This document shows positions 23,551 through 35,808 of a DNA stretch of 64,000 nucleotides, one piece after another. The stretch spans positions 138,078,747 through 138,142,746 of the forward strand of contig NC_081412.1 of NCBI RefSeq assembly GCF_030272615.1, in the 5' to 3' direction. Under the pieces are notes generated by a model. The model was not told where the DNA came from. It made no database searches and worked only from the letters and a program-made list of their open reading frames with translations. The position numbers and the translations under genes were made by a program. The stretch's first letter is position 1, and the number at the start of each line of letters is the position of its first letter. This DNA is from Cryptomeria japonica. Its lineage: Eukaryota > Streptophyta > Pinopsida > Cupressales > Cupressaceae.

Positions 23551-24377
23551 AAGTTGTACGGAAAAACACCAAAACATTCAGATAAATGTGCTAAAGAAAA
23601 TACAAAAAACATCAAAATAGTAAAGAAAAATCATGCATCCAAATGGTGAACAACCACTCTGGTGGCACCTTGGGTAAGTGCGATGGTAAAAACCTGGCAA
23701 AAAGGTGCCACTCGTAGCAGCTATGGCTCCATTGTCTTTCAAACTTGATGTGATCCCATTCACATTCATCCACTCATCCATCCGTCCAAACCATGGCTTG
23801 TTATTGATTTGCAATCAAGAATAGTACTTCACACATCTCGCATCCCGCTTTTTCATAGTCATGTCTAAACTGGGGGCAATGCCCTTAATCTATTTGATGG
23901 AAGTGGATTATACATTATTTTTGTGATTCATTGAGTTCTTCATTCAAAACTATCTCACTAAATCCAAAAATATTGGAAAACTATCTCACAAAATTCAAAA
24001 ACATCAGAAAACATCAAACAAACAAAAACATGGCAACACCTTGTACATATGTTTTTCAAAGCAGATACCAAACAAACACTGTGACATACTCAAAATGATT
24101 ACCACTTATCACATCAACCAAACAATCAACATCAAACATGCAAACTATCTAAACAAGGATGCATCCTTCCTTACCAAAACAAAGACAAGATGACGTTTTC
24201 TTTGACAAGAAATTTCTATTTAAAGCTATCAAGTACTTTTTTCAATTTGTGGGTTATTTATTTATATCAGGTTCCTACACTACTCCGAGATATCCACAAG
24301 TGATTAGAGTGGCTGGGATAGTTCCTAAGCATTATTTGTATGTCTTCTATGAATTATTCCAATGACATTTTGGGGCA
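23551..24377 (+). other. Gypsy-A 3' untranslated region with two candidate polypurine tracts
   Basis: No gene. Purine tracts followed by TG occur at about 23867-23879 (AAACTGGGGGCAA) and 24368-24377 (TTTTGGGGCA). Either could mark the start of the 3' LTR. Because the left LTR is outside the window, direct comparison cannot settle which. Repeated wording such as AAACATCA and AAAAACATC occurs between them. Confidence 0.5.
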
Positions 24378-25219
24378 TGTACTAATGGTGTCTACGTGGG
24401 AAGTTCACTAAGCTACGTGATCATATGCAAAATACAGTCATGGATCACTATGGCTTGTTGACTACAACATATACCTCGACCATATGAGCATGAACCATTA
24501 TTGAGGGTCCATATTCTTTATTCTTTATATATGATGTTTGCTTATAGGTACAATGCTCCATCTTTGGTTCCTACTGCCTCGTCCAAGCTCGATAATGGTT
24601 TATCTCTTACTACAGTATGAACTTGTCTCGGGATATGATCGGCAAAAGATAAAGAAGGATGTTCCAAGTCATGCATGAAAGGAGATAATCCTTGTCTGTT
24701 CTGCAAGCACTACTCAGGTCAACTTGATCCATTATATCAAGTTGCTTGTATTAACTTGCTATATCAAAATCTAGGAAACAAGTGCTCAGGTCATCATGGT
24801 TTAATTATAACATCAATGCTTGCACTCACTTCCTACAATTCAAAGGCTCAATGATGAAAAATAAAGCACTATGGATTGTCATTCCATCTCATTTGTATAT
24901 ATTGCATTCCATCCATCCATACATTCATAATAGATGTATATCATGCATACATAGTAATGACATTGGATACTCTATTTTCCTCTTCTTCCATAGGAATGCA
25001 TCATAGGTCCTCCATTTCTTCTATCTAACATCGAATTCCCCCTCACCCTCCCCATGTTGGTAATCAACATCACATACCCTACATCATCTCCCATCAACCC
25101 AATCAAGCCAATTACTTTGTTTACACAGGCACATCGACTCACACACACCTAGACTATCAATAGATACTCTGATCAAGTATCTTCGGGTCTCAACAGGTAA
25201 TCGATTATGCATGGAGATA

Positions 25220-25680
25220 AATATTAATTAATTATTCATTTTTTAATTAATTAAATAATTAACAAATGCCAATAATTAATTACTGTAGTCACATAAATCT
25301 GTCCACTTAATTAAATGAATATTTAGTATTTGTTTGATTATTTAACCCTCAATCAATAATTAATTAAATTAATATTTAATTAATTCATCTTAATCCTCTT
25401 CTCCTATTAATTAAATAAATTATTCAATTTATTTGATTTAATTCACTTAACCAAATTCATACCATTAATTAAATGAATAAATCATATTTGTTTAATTAAA
25501 ATCTTCTCTCACATTTAAATAAATTAATATTTATTTAAATCCCCCAAAATCCCATTTCTCACATTTAAATAAATTAACATTTATTTAAATCACCTTTATC
25601 CTCCACCCACTTGCATTTTCCTACAAATGCAAGTTGCACAACTATTTTAAATAAATAAATTATTTATTTAGAATCCTATT
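25220..25680. repeat. AT-rich TTAATTAA-repeat block in the Gypsy-A LTR
   Basis: Dense runs of ATTAATTAATT, AAATTAATATTTA and TTATTTAAAT motifs, many self-complementary, interrupted by short C-rich spacers. Found inside U3 of the LTR. No coding content. Confidence 0.6.
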
Positions 25681-25699
25681 TATCCTCACCCACTTGAAA

Positions 25700-25860
25700 C
25701 CTTTAATCGTTTCCCTTAAAGTCTTCAAACTTAATGGCTTCTAGAGTCTTCTCAAGCCTTTAATGGTTTCCCTTAAAGTCTTCAAACTTAATGGCTTCCT
25801 TCTAGAGTCTTCTCAAGCCTTTAATGGTTTCCTTCAAAGTCTTCAAGCATTTAATGCTTT
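25700..25860. repeat. Tandem repeat of about 57-61 bp, nearly three copies, in the Gypsy-A LTR
   Basis: The unit starts CCTTTAATGGTTTCCC and includes AAGTCTTCAAACTTAATGG and TCTAGAGTCTTCTCAAG. The first copy spans about 57 bp and the second 61 bp because of an inserted CTTCC; the third is partial. Related AAGTCTTC and CCATTAAAG words continue into 26120-26200. Confidence 0.75.
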
Positions 25861-26571
25861 ATCTTCCTTTTTCTCATGTAAATAAATTAAGATTTATTTA
25901 AATAAAATCCAAAATTCACATTCACATTTAAATATATATCAAAATGCAAATTACACCATTTAATTGAAATAAATGATTTTATTTCAATTGAAAATCCCAA
26001 AATTCCTCCCACTTGCATGCCTAAATCCCTTCTAGATTCTTCTAATTCCTTCTAATTAGCCTAATCCTATCCTAATCATTGTCACATTCCTAAATAAAAG
26101 GAAGTCACTTCTCAAAAACCTCCAAAGTCTTCAATAACCATTAAAGACTTTATGTCTTCAAATGGTTAACCTCTAAAGTCTTCCAAACCATTAAAGGCTC
26201 TTACATAACCATTTATGGTTAACTCACCTTTACCTTTGGTTAGAGACTCTCCTCTAACTTAACCATCCTTTTGACTCATGGGTCTCTTCAAAAAATTTAT
26301 TTCTTTGACTAAGGTAACCATTTAACCCTTGCACATTCATTTATCCCTTGGATAAAAGGAATATCTATTAACCAAACCCTAACCCAACCCCCTAGGGTAA
26401 CCATCATGTCCCCTCAAGCATTCAATGCTCCTTATCTCTCCTCTCAAGCCTCCTCATGGTGACACTTGTCAACATGGGATTGGGTTGAAAGTTTCACATG
26501 GATTGAATATCTTTCAATCCTAACCCTTGTTAAGATTGTTCAATCTTAACCTTTCATTTCCCCATTTCTTC

Positions 26572-26580
26572 TATAAATAG
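26572..26580 (+). promoter_or_regulatory. TATA box of the Gypsy-A LTR
   Basis: TATAAATAG in the context TTCTTCTATAAATAGAACCC, a strong plant core promoter. The duplicate LTR has the same box at 28495-28503. Confidence 0.7.
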
Positions 26581-26995
26581 AACCCTTCTCCTCAAGCAAA
26601 GAAAGGAAGCACTAGAGTATTGTTGTTATACTGGTATTAGCATAGAGATTTTTCATAGCATCACTATCTACACTTGCATAGCATTTTTTTATCATTTTCA
26701 ACCATCTTGAATCTCCATATGGCATCCATGGCTAGTGCTAAAAGCTGAGAGCTACACTCATGTGGAACTTGGAGAGGAGAGGAACAAGGGAGGAGCAACT
26801 ATGAGCATCTTGATTAGCATTTGGAAGAGTATAGTTTATCTATTCTATATTTGTATGCTTTATATTTCATGCTTAATATCTCTCTTGATTTGCCTGTTTA
26901 CGATAATCTTTTGTTACTAACACTAACATTTGTTTCTTGTGCTCTTGTGTGTATTGCCATCAAACAGTTTTTCTAATCTTTTTTGCAAAGCATCA

Positions 26996-28011
26996 TTTGG
27001 TGAACGTGAAGTGAATCAAAGAGAAACCATTTTGAAGACTAGTAACTTTTGAATGTTTTAATTGACACGCAGATCATGTTCTTGCGCTTTTGTTCTCAGT
27101 TTAGCACCTTCACAAATTGATACTTTAGCGCTATTGTCTATACTATTGCTCTTTCATGTTAAATAGCGCTTTTGTTTTCACACAGAGTAGAGCTATTGTA
27201 ACAGATAGATGTAAGAAAATTCCTTGTAATTGAAAACCAAAATTTTTAGGCTTGTAGAAGCCCACCAAAGCATGCAAATTTTTCTAACTAATTATCTTTT
27301 GTGCAAGTTTTAACTAACCCCTACAATAGGATTTTATTTTTAACAATTTTAGCCTAGGAAATAAAATTTTTCATATAGCTAACTTTGTCTTTCAAGTTAG
27401 GATAATATAAATTCATTTTCCTTTTGGGTTAAAATCAACTACACTTTCATTTGGATTTTTAAAAAGAACCACATATTTTATTTGGAGCTCTAAAAAATAA
27501 TCACACTTGTTCAAAGTTAAAAAGAATCAGAAAAACAAACACACAAAATTATTTTTTTGCAAACTTAGGAACAAATTATTTTGGTGCTTAAAATCAACAA
27601 GGCAAATTTTATTTCTTGCGTCAAACTAAAATTCACAATCAACACTTCATTTTGTGCAAGTTAAAAAGAATCCCCAATTTGTCAAAGTTGTTCTCAAATC
27701 GATTTACTTCAAGCAAAACATGCTCTTAATTTAGTTGACTAGGATTTCCAATTCCTAGATTACAACACATTTTGCCATTCAAGGATAAAAAGAACACCAT
27801 GATTGTTGGAGCAACATCTCCAAATAGTTAGATCACATTGCAAATGATGAGTTAAAAAGAACAAGTATCTTTTGTGTTTGGCATGCTTGTGCAAAGTTTG
27901 TCGAGTGGTCCTACTTCTAACACACACTATCCTCTCCCTTGGCTTTCATGGTTCTAGGTGCAAGAGAAAAGTGTTAGTAACACTCAAAGTTTATATTTTT
28001 AAGAGAGACCT
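26996..28011 (+). repeat. Second copy of the Gypsy-A primer-binding region and leader
   Basis: Begins TTTGGTGAACGTGAAG directly after the LTR end. From 27101 it matches 1-905 with scattered substitutions. It stops abruptly at GAGAGACCT, where partial LTR sequence takes over. It is the residue of a second tandem element whose coding part has been deleted. Confidence 0.85.
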
Positions 28012-28927
28012 CCAAAATAAAAAGAAGTCACTTCTCAAAAACCTCCAAAGTCTTCAATAACCATTAAAGGCTTTATGTCTTCAAATGGTTAACCTCTAAA
28101 GTCTTCCAAACCATTAAAGGCTCTTACATAACCATTTATGGTTAACTCACCTTTTACCTTTGGTTAGAGACTTTCCTCTAATTTAACCATCCTTTTGACT
28201 CATGGGTCTTTTCAAAGCATTTATTTCTTTGACTAAGGTAACCATTTAACCCTTGCACATTCATTTATCCCTTGGATAAAGGAATATCCATTAAACTAAC
28301 CCTAACCCAACCCCCTAGGGTAACCATCATGTCCCCTTAAGCATTCAATGCTCCTTATCTCTCGTCTCAAGCCTCCTCATGGTTACACTTGTCAACATGG
28401 GATTGGGTTGAAATTCTCACATGGATTGAATATCTTTCAATCCTAACCCTTGTTAAGATTTCTTAATCTTAACCCTTCATTTCCCCATTTCTTCTATAAA
28501 TAGAACCCTTCTTCTCAAGCAAAGAAATGAAGCATTAGAGTATTGTTGTTATTGTTGTTATACTGGTATTAGCATAGATCTTTTTCATAGCATCACTATC
28601 TACAGTTGTATAACATTTGTTTATCATTTTCAACCATCTTGAATCTCCATATGGCATCCATGGCTAGTGCTAAAAGCTGAGAGCTACACTCATGTGGAAC
28701 TTGGAGAGGAGAGGAACAAGGGAGGAGCAACTATGAGCATCTTGATTAGAATTTGGAGGAGTATAATTTATCTATTCTATATTTGTATGCTTTCTATTTC
28801 ATGCTTAATATCTCTCTTGATATGCCTGTTTAGCATAATCTTTTGTTGCTAACACTAATGTTTGTTTCTTGTACTCTTCTGTGTGTTGCCATCAAACAGA
28901 TTTTCTAATCCTTTTTGCAGAGCATCA
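28012..28927 (+). repeat. Partial second Gypsy-A LTR (3' portion)
   Basis: Matches about 26092-26995 of the complete LTR, with the TATA box at 28495-28503 and the same GCATCA end. The join to the upstream leader copy shares only about three bases (CCT), which suggests a deletion repaired with microhomology. Confidence 0.85.
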
Positions 28928-29224
28928 ATTACTAGCTAAGGCATCGATTATTTAGTGAATTAATATATGAATTATTTATTCCAACAAATCCACCATAGAG
29001 AAACATCATCCCACCTTGGTGTAGACACCATACAAATCCACCATTATAGCAAGTAGGCCGAATAGTAGAAAACCACAAATACCATATCTACAAGGACACC
29101 TTAACATCTATTATCAATCACGAAGCATGTCATTAATGATACCTCAGCATTAATCAATAACCGCACATATAACATATATTGTCAAATATCAGGTTGACAT
29201 CAATGACAACACATATTACCAACA
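28928..29224 (-). repeat. LTR fragment, minus strand
   Basis: On the minus strand it begins TGTTGGTAATATGTGTTG and contains TTGTCATTGATGTCAACC, matching the start wording of the NA and Copia-3 LTR group. It runs about 300 bp and meets the Gypsy-A LTR end. It interrupts the copia integrase fossil on its right side. Confidence 0.45.
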
Positions 29225-29723
29225 TTTATAACCCCACTCTACTAAGGAGTGTATGGATTTTTCTTATGTATTTCTATTCCATGATCCTTATAAAATCTAT
29301 CAAAATACATTGAAAAAAATCACCACCTTTATTAGTCCTCAAAATCTCAATCTTTTTGCTAGTATAATTTTATAAAAGAGCCTTAAAATCTTTGTATTAA
29401 CTAGAGTGTTTATATTTACATCGAAGGAAGTTTCTCTGTGTCCTTTTATTGTAGTCATTGATGAAAAAAATACAATAAACATATTTTAAAATTGACGGAA
29501 TGTCAATAGGAGAAAAAAATATTAGAATGTATCAAGTCCAATACCTTAAATGATTTATGAGACCTAAAATGAAACTACACATAGTTTACAATATTCACAA
29601 TATTCACAAAAATATAACTCAAGTTTACAATTATTCAGCCAATTAACAAAGTTTTTTTTTTCAATGTCCTTTGACCCTTCTTACCTATGTGACCCATCCT
29701 ATAGTGTCATTACATAGTTTTCT
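29225..29723 (-). pseudogene. Fossil copia integrase fragment
   Basis: Read on the minus strand across several phases: HYRMGHIGKKGQRTL (the His-His part of the integrase zinc site), VLDLIHSNIF where the first catalytic Asp would be, FINDYNKRT, IEILRTNKGGDFF (second catalytic Asp changed to Asn) and FYKDHGIEIHKKNPYTP. The order matches a copia integrase. It has many stops and phase changes. It is cut on the left by an LTR fragment and on the right by Copia-3. Confidence 0.7.
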
Positions 29724-30996
29724 TGTTGGACATTGTTGTTTTTAGGATATGTTGTTTGTCATTTATGTCAACATATTCCTATGTTTTGGTGTTGCAGAGA
29801 ATTGGTTTATGTGATTCGGAAGTCTTCTTGATTATATCACTTGATTCGGTGGTTGCGTTTAAGATTTTTGGTTTTTATGTTCAGTGGCTAGCAGAGTTTG
29901 GTTTTTGATTTGGTGAGCTCCAGTATGATGACATATTGTCCTGTGGATTTGGGATAATGTCTTGGATGTTTTTGTGTATCTTCATGTCAAATGGTTCATG
30001 ATTTGGTGCTCCGAAAGCTATCTTTCTTTTCCAAGTTGTTGTTGTTAAGTGTTCTTGAACGTTAGTGTGTTGATCGAAGAAGATTTACGTAAGTGGTGTT
30101 GGTGTAGCTATTGTAGATGGTTCTAATGTTCTTTTTGGTGTTTTCTAATCATGTCATATTTGTCAGTGATTTGCATTGATTATTGTGCAAGTTTTTGGTG
30201 ATTTTCATAATCTGATGATGTTCTTCATGTTATACGGTATTTTGGTGGTGTAACGTGTTGCGGTTGGTCTTGGCATAATTTTCAGTGGTGATGAGAGTTT
30301 GGAGATTTGATTTAGGTCCATGTTATGCTATCAATGTGATTATATTGGTCTGGTGGTTTATTTATGTATCATGTGATGTAACTTTGTAATTAGGTGTTAT
30401 GGGTTTGGCCAACCTTGTAGTCAAGGTTAATGAATTGTATAAATGGTTGTAATATTCATGTAATTTGGTGTCTAGGAGCTGAGTTTGCATTATCAAAGAG
30501 TGGTGTATGTGCGATCAAGAGAAATTACCTTTTGGTGTGGTGTGTAGAGCAAACATTGGTGTAGAGTAGACATTTATTCTTAACTGGAATTATCATAAGG
30601 CATTAGCAGATGCTAATATTGCAGTTCATTCTTTTCATAGTGTATTCTAAATCTTATTGTAAGGTAGTGAATCTTCCCTAAGGGTGGGAGCCTTTGGGGT
30701 CATTGTAATTTGACTAGTGAGCTCTAGGTAGTGTACCTAAATGTATGTGCATTCCCCATTGTAATATTCACACATACTACTACAAGGTATTATCTCATTG
30801 TGGGTAGGTTCCCACCATGGTTTTTCCCTTAATCAGGTTTTTCAGGTCAAAAATATTGGTGTTATGAGTGTTGTTGTTATTACTATATCTTTCCTTTTGT
30901 TGCAGTTGGTCTGATCTAAGATTGTGCTTAACTGTTTTGATCTGATGAAAAATGATTCACCCCCCCTCTCAGTTTTCCTTCTTGTTGTTGCCAACA
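29724..30996 (+). repeat. Copia-3 5' LTR
   Basis: 1273 bp, starting TGTTGGACATTG and ending TTGCCAACA. The group signatures are TTGTCATTTATGTCAAC near the start and GATTCACCCCCCCTCTCAGT near the end. It is clearly diverged from the right LTR, so the insertion is old. Confidence 0.9.
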
Positions 30997-31052
30997 ATTA
31001 GTATTAGAGCTAGATCCTTCGGAAGAATCTTAACCACTTGAGGAGATCTGGG
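30997..31052 (+). promoter_or_regulatory. Copia-3 primer-binding site (degraded) and leader
   Basis: ATTAGTATTAGAGCTAG follows the LTR end. Compared with ATTGGTATCAGAGC it carries changes of the transition type. Forty bases later is the gag Met. Confidence 0.75.
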
Positions 31053-34000
31053 ATGGAGACTTATGTTTTTAAGAAGGAGAGTCCTCAATTTGATGGAAAT
31101 AATTATACTATCTTGAAGGATTGGATGGAAGTTCATCTGAAGTGTCTTGGTGAAGATTATTGGAAGATTACGAACAATGTTTACAATGTTCCTCATAATG
31201 GACCGGTTACTGCTAATGAGATCAAGGAAGTTGAACATAACATAAGGGCTAAGGAAGGGTTACTAAATTCTTTGATTGATTTTGAGGTGACTAATGTGAT
31301 GGTACTTCAAACTGCACATAAGATCTAGAAGAAGCTAGAGACCTTGTAAGAAAGAGATGTGCAAGTTAAAGTTGCTAAGTTGCAGATTTTGAAAGGAAAG
31401 TATGAAGCATTGAAAATGGGATAAGATGAGAATATATCAAACTTTATGGCTAAGGTGAATGATCTTGTCATGAATATTAGATGTGTCAGTGGAACCCTTG
31501 AATAAGATGAGATTTGCTAAGGTGCTGAGATCTTTGCCTTTTTCTTACAAACATAAGGTAGTTGCTATTGATGAGATCCAGAGTGTGACTACTGTGATTA
31601 GAGACATGTTGGTTGGAAATTATATTGTATTTGAGTTAAGCAAATTTGGAGAATCACATGGGAAATCTGAGACTGCATTTAGAGCCTCTGTATCGAGGAA
31701 GCAAAGGTATGCTCTGGGAGAAAGTTCATGTTGGGTATCCGGATTTGAAAGAGAAAAAAGAGAGATGGAAGAACAAGAAAGAGAATTTGATGAGATTGAA
31801 GAAATTATTACTTGGAGATTGCCTAAAGGAGCTGGTAAGTAGGATGGGAAGTTACCTTTGAAATGTTTCTCTTGCAATAAGATAGGTCATTTTCCTTCCA
31901 GATGTCCTAGGAGAATGTCGAGATATGATAGGCATAAGAAATTTTATAGGCATGATAGATTTGATAAGAATGATAGATATGAGAAGTATGATAAGAATGA
32001 TAAACCCTACAAGCCTACCAAAAGTATAAAAATTAGAAGAGATGCTACTATGTTGCTGATGAAGGTGTGATAGATGAAGAATCTAACAATGGGAATTCAG
32101 GAGATGAGTTTGTGTTTATTGCTATCAAAGAAGATGATCTGATACCAGTGAATCCTACAAGTTGCATTATTGAGGAGAAAGCCATGATTGTTAAGATTGA
32201 AGAAAGAGATGAATGGGTAATAGATAGCGGTTGTTCACATTATATGATAGGTGATAAAAGAAAATTTTTAAGTATGGAAAGGTATTGTGGTAATATAGTA
32301 AGATTTGGAGATGATAAAGCTTGTGTGATTTATTGTAGAGGTTCTATATCTTTTGATGGTAAGAATAACACTGATGACATCTTATATGTTGAAGGATTAA
32401 AGCATAATATTCTAAGTATTGGATAGATGATTGTCAAGGGATATGATTTGCAATTCAAGAATGATAAATGTAAGATCCTCAATGGCTTCAGTGTAGAGAT
32501 TGCAACAGGGACTAAAACTAAAGGTAACATCTTTCAATTGAATGTCGATGAGAAAAGTTATTTGATTGCTCAGATAGATGAAAGTTGGTTGTGGCATAGG
32601 AGAATGTGTCATGTTAACTTTAATTATATGGTAAGGATAAGTTCTACACAAGCTGTTAGAGATCTACCTAAGATTGTGAATCCCTCTAATCCTATATGTA
32701 AAGAATGTCAATTGGGGAAGCAAACTAGAACATCATTTAAAAGAAAATTGTATACATCTAATGGACTATTAGATCTTGTGCATACTGACTTGTGTAGACC
32801 TAGTATAATGAGAAGCATGCAGGGTGAAAGGTATTTCATGTTGCTGATTGATGACTATTCAAGAATGCTGCGGGTGAATTTTCTAAGGGAAAAATTAGAA
32901 GCATTGGAAAAATTCAAGATATTCAAAGAAAAAGGTGGAGACTAAGACTGGATTGAAGTTGAAATGTCTGAGATCTGATAGAGGAGGAGAATTCACATCT
33001 ACTAAGTTTGATACATTCTATGAGAGGAATGGAATTAGAAGACAATTATTTGCTCCTAGAACCCCTCAACAAAATAGAGTTGTTGAAAGGAAGAACAAAA
33101 CAATCTTGGATGTTGCTAGAACGATTGAAGGAAATGTTGCATAAATATTTTGGAAGGGATTTGTTAGCACTGTTGTTTATATATTCAATCAGGTTCATAT
33201 AAAAGGTAATTTTTGTAAGACTCCTTATGAGTTATGGTTTGGTCATGTTCCTACAGTTAGATATTTTAGAGTTTTTGGAAGTAAATGTTATATCAAAAGA
33301 GACGAGGATATAGAAAAATTTGATGCAAGATATGATGAAGAAATCTTCTTGGGATATTCAACTGATAGTAAGGCCAACTGGTGTTACAATAAGAGGTTGA
33401 GAAAGATAGTGGAAGGTGCAAATGTAAAAGTTGATGAATGTCTTGGTAAGTAGATCAGAGCCTATAGATATGAGATTGATGAATTAATACATTTCCTTTA
33501 AGCCTACACAGATTGAGATCCTGAAGAAGATTAATCTGATAGAGATAGTTGATCCAGATGTTGCTGTTGCTGGTGAAGGATTTCAAGAGCCTGATAGTAA
33601 GGCCAACTAGTGTTACAATAAGAGGTTGAGAAAGATAGTGGAAGGTGCAAATGTAAAAGTTGATGAATGTCTTGGTAAGTAGATCGGATCCTATAGATAT
33701 GAGATTGATGAATTAATACATTGCCTTTAAGCCTGCATAGATTGATATCTCAAAGAAGATTAATCTGATAGAGACAGTTGATCTAGATTATGCTATTACC
33801 GGTGAAGGATTTCAAGAGCCTGAGAATTAGAATAATCTGAAGACTCTGAGGTATGTGAAATTGAATCATTCTAAAAAAATCAGATTATTGGTGATAAGAA
33901 CAAGGGTGTAATGACTAGAAGAAAACTTGTTGTTAAAGAGATACATTTGATTTCTAAGATTGAGCCTAAGGATGTTGCAAAAGAATGTAAGGAGGAAAAT

Positions 34001-35452
34001 TGGATAAAAGCTATGGAGGAGGAGTTGAATCAAATTAAAAAGAATAACACTTGGGAGCTGGTTCTGAGACCTAAAGACAGAAATGTGATTGGCACTAAAT
34101 GGGTGTTCCAGAATAAACTAAATGAATCTGGTGAAGTGATAAGAAATAAATCAAGATTAGTGTGTAAGGGATGCTCTCAGATGGAAAGTATTTATTATGA
34201 AGAAACTTTTTCTCCTTTAGCTAGAATTGAATTTGTTAGATTGCTTCTTGCATATGTTGTTTATAGGAATTTCAATGTTTATCAGATGGATGTCAAGTCA
34301 ACCTTTTTGAATGGTGATATTGAGGAGGAAGTCTACATTGAGCAACTAGAAGGATTTTCTTTAGCAAATGAAGGTGATATGGTATGCAAATTGAAGAAAT
34401 CTCTATATGGACTGAAGCAAGCCCCTAGAGCTTGCTAGGCAAGATTAGATAATTATTTGATGAAGTTAGGATTTTGTAAAGGTTCTTTTGATAGTAACAT
34501 ACTTTCAAGTTGAGAATGATAACATTTTAATTATTTAAGTATTTGTGGATGACATTATTTTTGGAGGAGATGATGATTTGAGTATGAAGTTTGCTAATGA
34601 TATGCAAAAGGAATTTGAGATGTCTATGATAGCTGAAATGAAATTCTTCTTAGGATTGCAGATTACTCGGATTGGTAAAGGTATTTTCATTTCAAAATCT
34701 AAGTATGTCAATGAATTTTTGGACAAACTTGTGTTAGATGATTCTAAACCTATTGGAACTCCTATGGTGACTGGATGAAAATTGTCTAAGAATGATGAAT
34801 CTAAGAAAGTGAATCAGAGCTTGTATAGATATATGGCTGGAGGACTATTGTACCTGACTCGGAACTAGATATTACACATTTTGTGTGGTCAGGTTTCAAG
34901 ATGATCCTAAAGATACTTATGTGACTATTGTGAAAAGAATTTTTAGATACTTGAAGAGAACTATTGACTATGGGTTGTGGTATCCAAAGAATGATGATTT
35001 TATACTTTGTACTTATACTGATGATGATTGGGTAGGTGATGTAGATGAGCAAAAGAGCACTACCGGTGGAGAATTCTTTTTGGGGAAGAAGTTGGTGTCA
35101 TGGGCTAGCAAGAAATAGGATGCTATATCTTTGTCTATTGTTGAAGCTAAATACATTGATGCTGCTACAAATTGTACTCAGGTAGTTTGGATGAAACAGA
35201 TGTTGAAAGACACTAGAGTTGTGTATGATGAGCCTACTATTATCTACTATGATGATTCAAGTCCAATCAATATTTCCAAGAACCCGGTACTGCATTCTAA
35301 AACAAAGCATATATCAATTAAGTATCATTTATTGATGGAGAAAATTAGTGGTGAAGAAGTAAAACTAGTATGTATCTACAAAAAATCATATTGCAAATAT
35401 TTTCACTAATCCTTTGCCTGTAGATACATTTGTGCATTTGAGAGACAAGTGA
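31053..35452 (+). pseudogene. gag-pol: Copia-3 gag-pol, multiple stops and frameshifts
   Basis: Gag starts METYVFKKESPQFDG. A CCHC knuckle CFSCNKIGHFPSRC lies near 31864. The protease region has WVIDSGCSHYM near 32215 with the D-S-G triad. Integrase: H and H in HRRMCHVNF, CKEC, D in LVHTDLC, D in LRSDRGGEF and E in RVVERKNKT. RT: KWVFQNKLNESGEV, MDVKSTFLNGDIEEEVYIEQ, KKSLYGLKQAP and VDDIIFGG. RNase H: YTDDDWVGD, SIVEAKYI and YYDDSSPINISKNP. The frame ends at TGA 35450. Breaks include stops near 31326, 31422 and 34436, phase changes near 31480, 32930 and 34500, and a 229-bp duplication. Clearly dead. Confidence 0.88.
33364..33821 (+). repeat. 229-bp tandem duplication inside Copia-3 pol
   Basis: Two copies, 33364-33592 and 33593-33821, beginning GATAGTAAGGCCAACT and ending TTTCAAGAGCCT. 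The unit is not a multiple of three, so it shifts frame between integrase and RT. The copies differ at several positions, so the event is not recent. Confidence 0.85.
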
Positions 35453-35808
35453 GGGGTCTCTGCCCCTCCTGATGAGAACTAGGTGCATTGAGATGCATCA
35501 ATCCGATAGAATTTATAGTCATATCTCTTTATCTGGGTTGATGAGTTGATGTTGCTACTCAATTGGAGTAGTTAGTGAGTTGTTTCAAAGTTGTGACTGT
35601 GTTGTTGTGAGGAGAGAAGTTTAACAAGTTTATATATTTTCCATCGTTGTCAAAGGGAGAGAGAAGCATGTGAAAAACTACCTTATCTTTGGATCTTTGT
35701 GTGCATGATCTAAGGGGGAGTTTGTTGGAATCTATTGGTGTTGACTTATTTCTTTGCATTGATTGTTTTTCACATTCATATGTTGCCATAAATGCCAAAG
35801 GGGGATAT
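35453..35808 (+). other. Copia-3 3' untranslated region with repeated polypurine tracts
   Basis: Contains TAAGGGGGAGTTTGTTGG near 35710 and CCAAAGGGGGATA at 35796-35808, the latter abutting the right LTR. No gene. The wording AATGCCAAAGGGGGA matches the tracts of NA1 and NA2. Confidence 0.7.

Larger units (their letters stand above)
1..26995 (+). mobile_element. Gypsy-A: Tat-type Ty3/gypsy LTR retrotransposon, 5' truncated by window edge, interrupted by NA1
   Basis: The outermost element of the left half. The order seen is leader, gag, retropepsin, G-patch-like segment, reverse transcriptase, RNase H, a second RNase H and integrase, then a long 3' LTR. RT before integrase is the Ty3/gypsy order, and a second RNase H between RNase H and integrase is known for the Tat lineage. 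The coding part is 2552-5577 joined to 19269-23550; 5578-19268 is the later NA1 insertion plus one copy of its target duplication. The 5' LTR is outside the window: position 1 corresponds to about 27101 in the duplicated leader, roughly 105 bp past the LTR end. The element is dead: more than 20 in-frame stops are spread over gag and pol. Confidence 0.85.
24378..26995 (+). repeat. Gypsy-A 3' LTR (5' boundary uncertain)
   Basis: The 3' end is fixed at GCATCA (26995) because it is followed by TTTGGTGAACGTGAAGTG, a primer-binding-like sequence, and then by a second copy of the element leader. A second copy of its last 900 bp is at 28012-28927. The 5' boundary could be 24378 or about 23880. It contains a TATA box at 26572 and an AT-rich block with TTAATTAA repeats (25220-25680). 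Confidence 0.7.

Noticed and set aside
24159-25006. Short open frames between Gypsy-A integrase and its LTR
   Set aside because: Inside LTR or 3' untranslated sequence, no motif, chance length for AT-rich DNA.
26735-26920. 61-codon frame with a hydrophobic tail, repeated at 28667-28852
   Set aside because: It starts with GTG, lies wholly within the Gypsy-A LTR, and its repetition is explained by the LTR duplication. Conservation is not better than the surrounding LTR.
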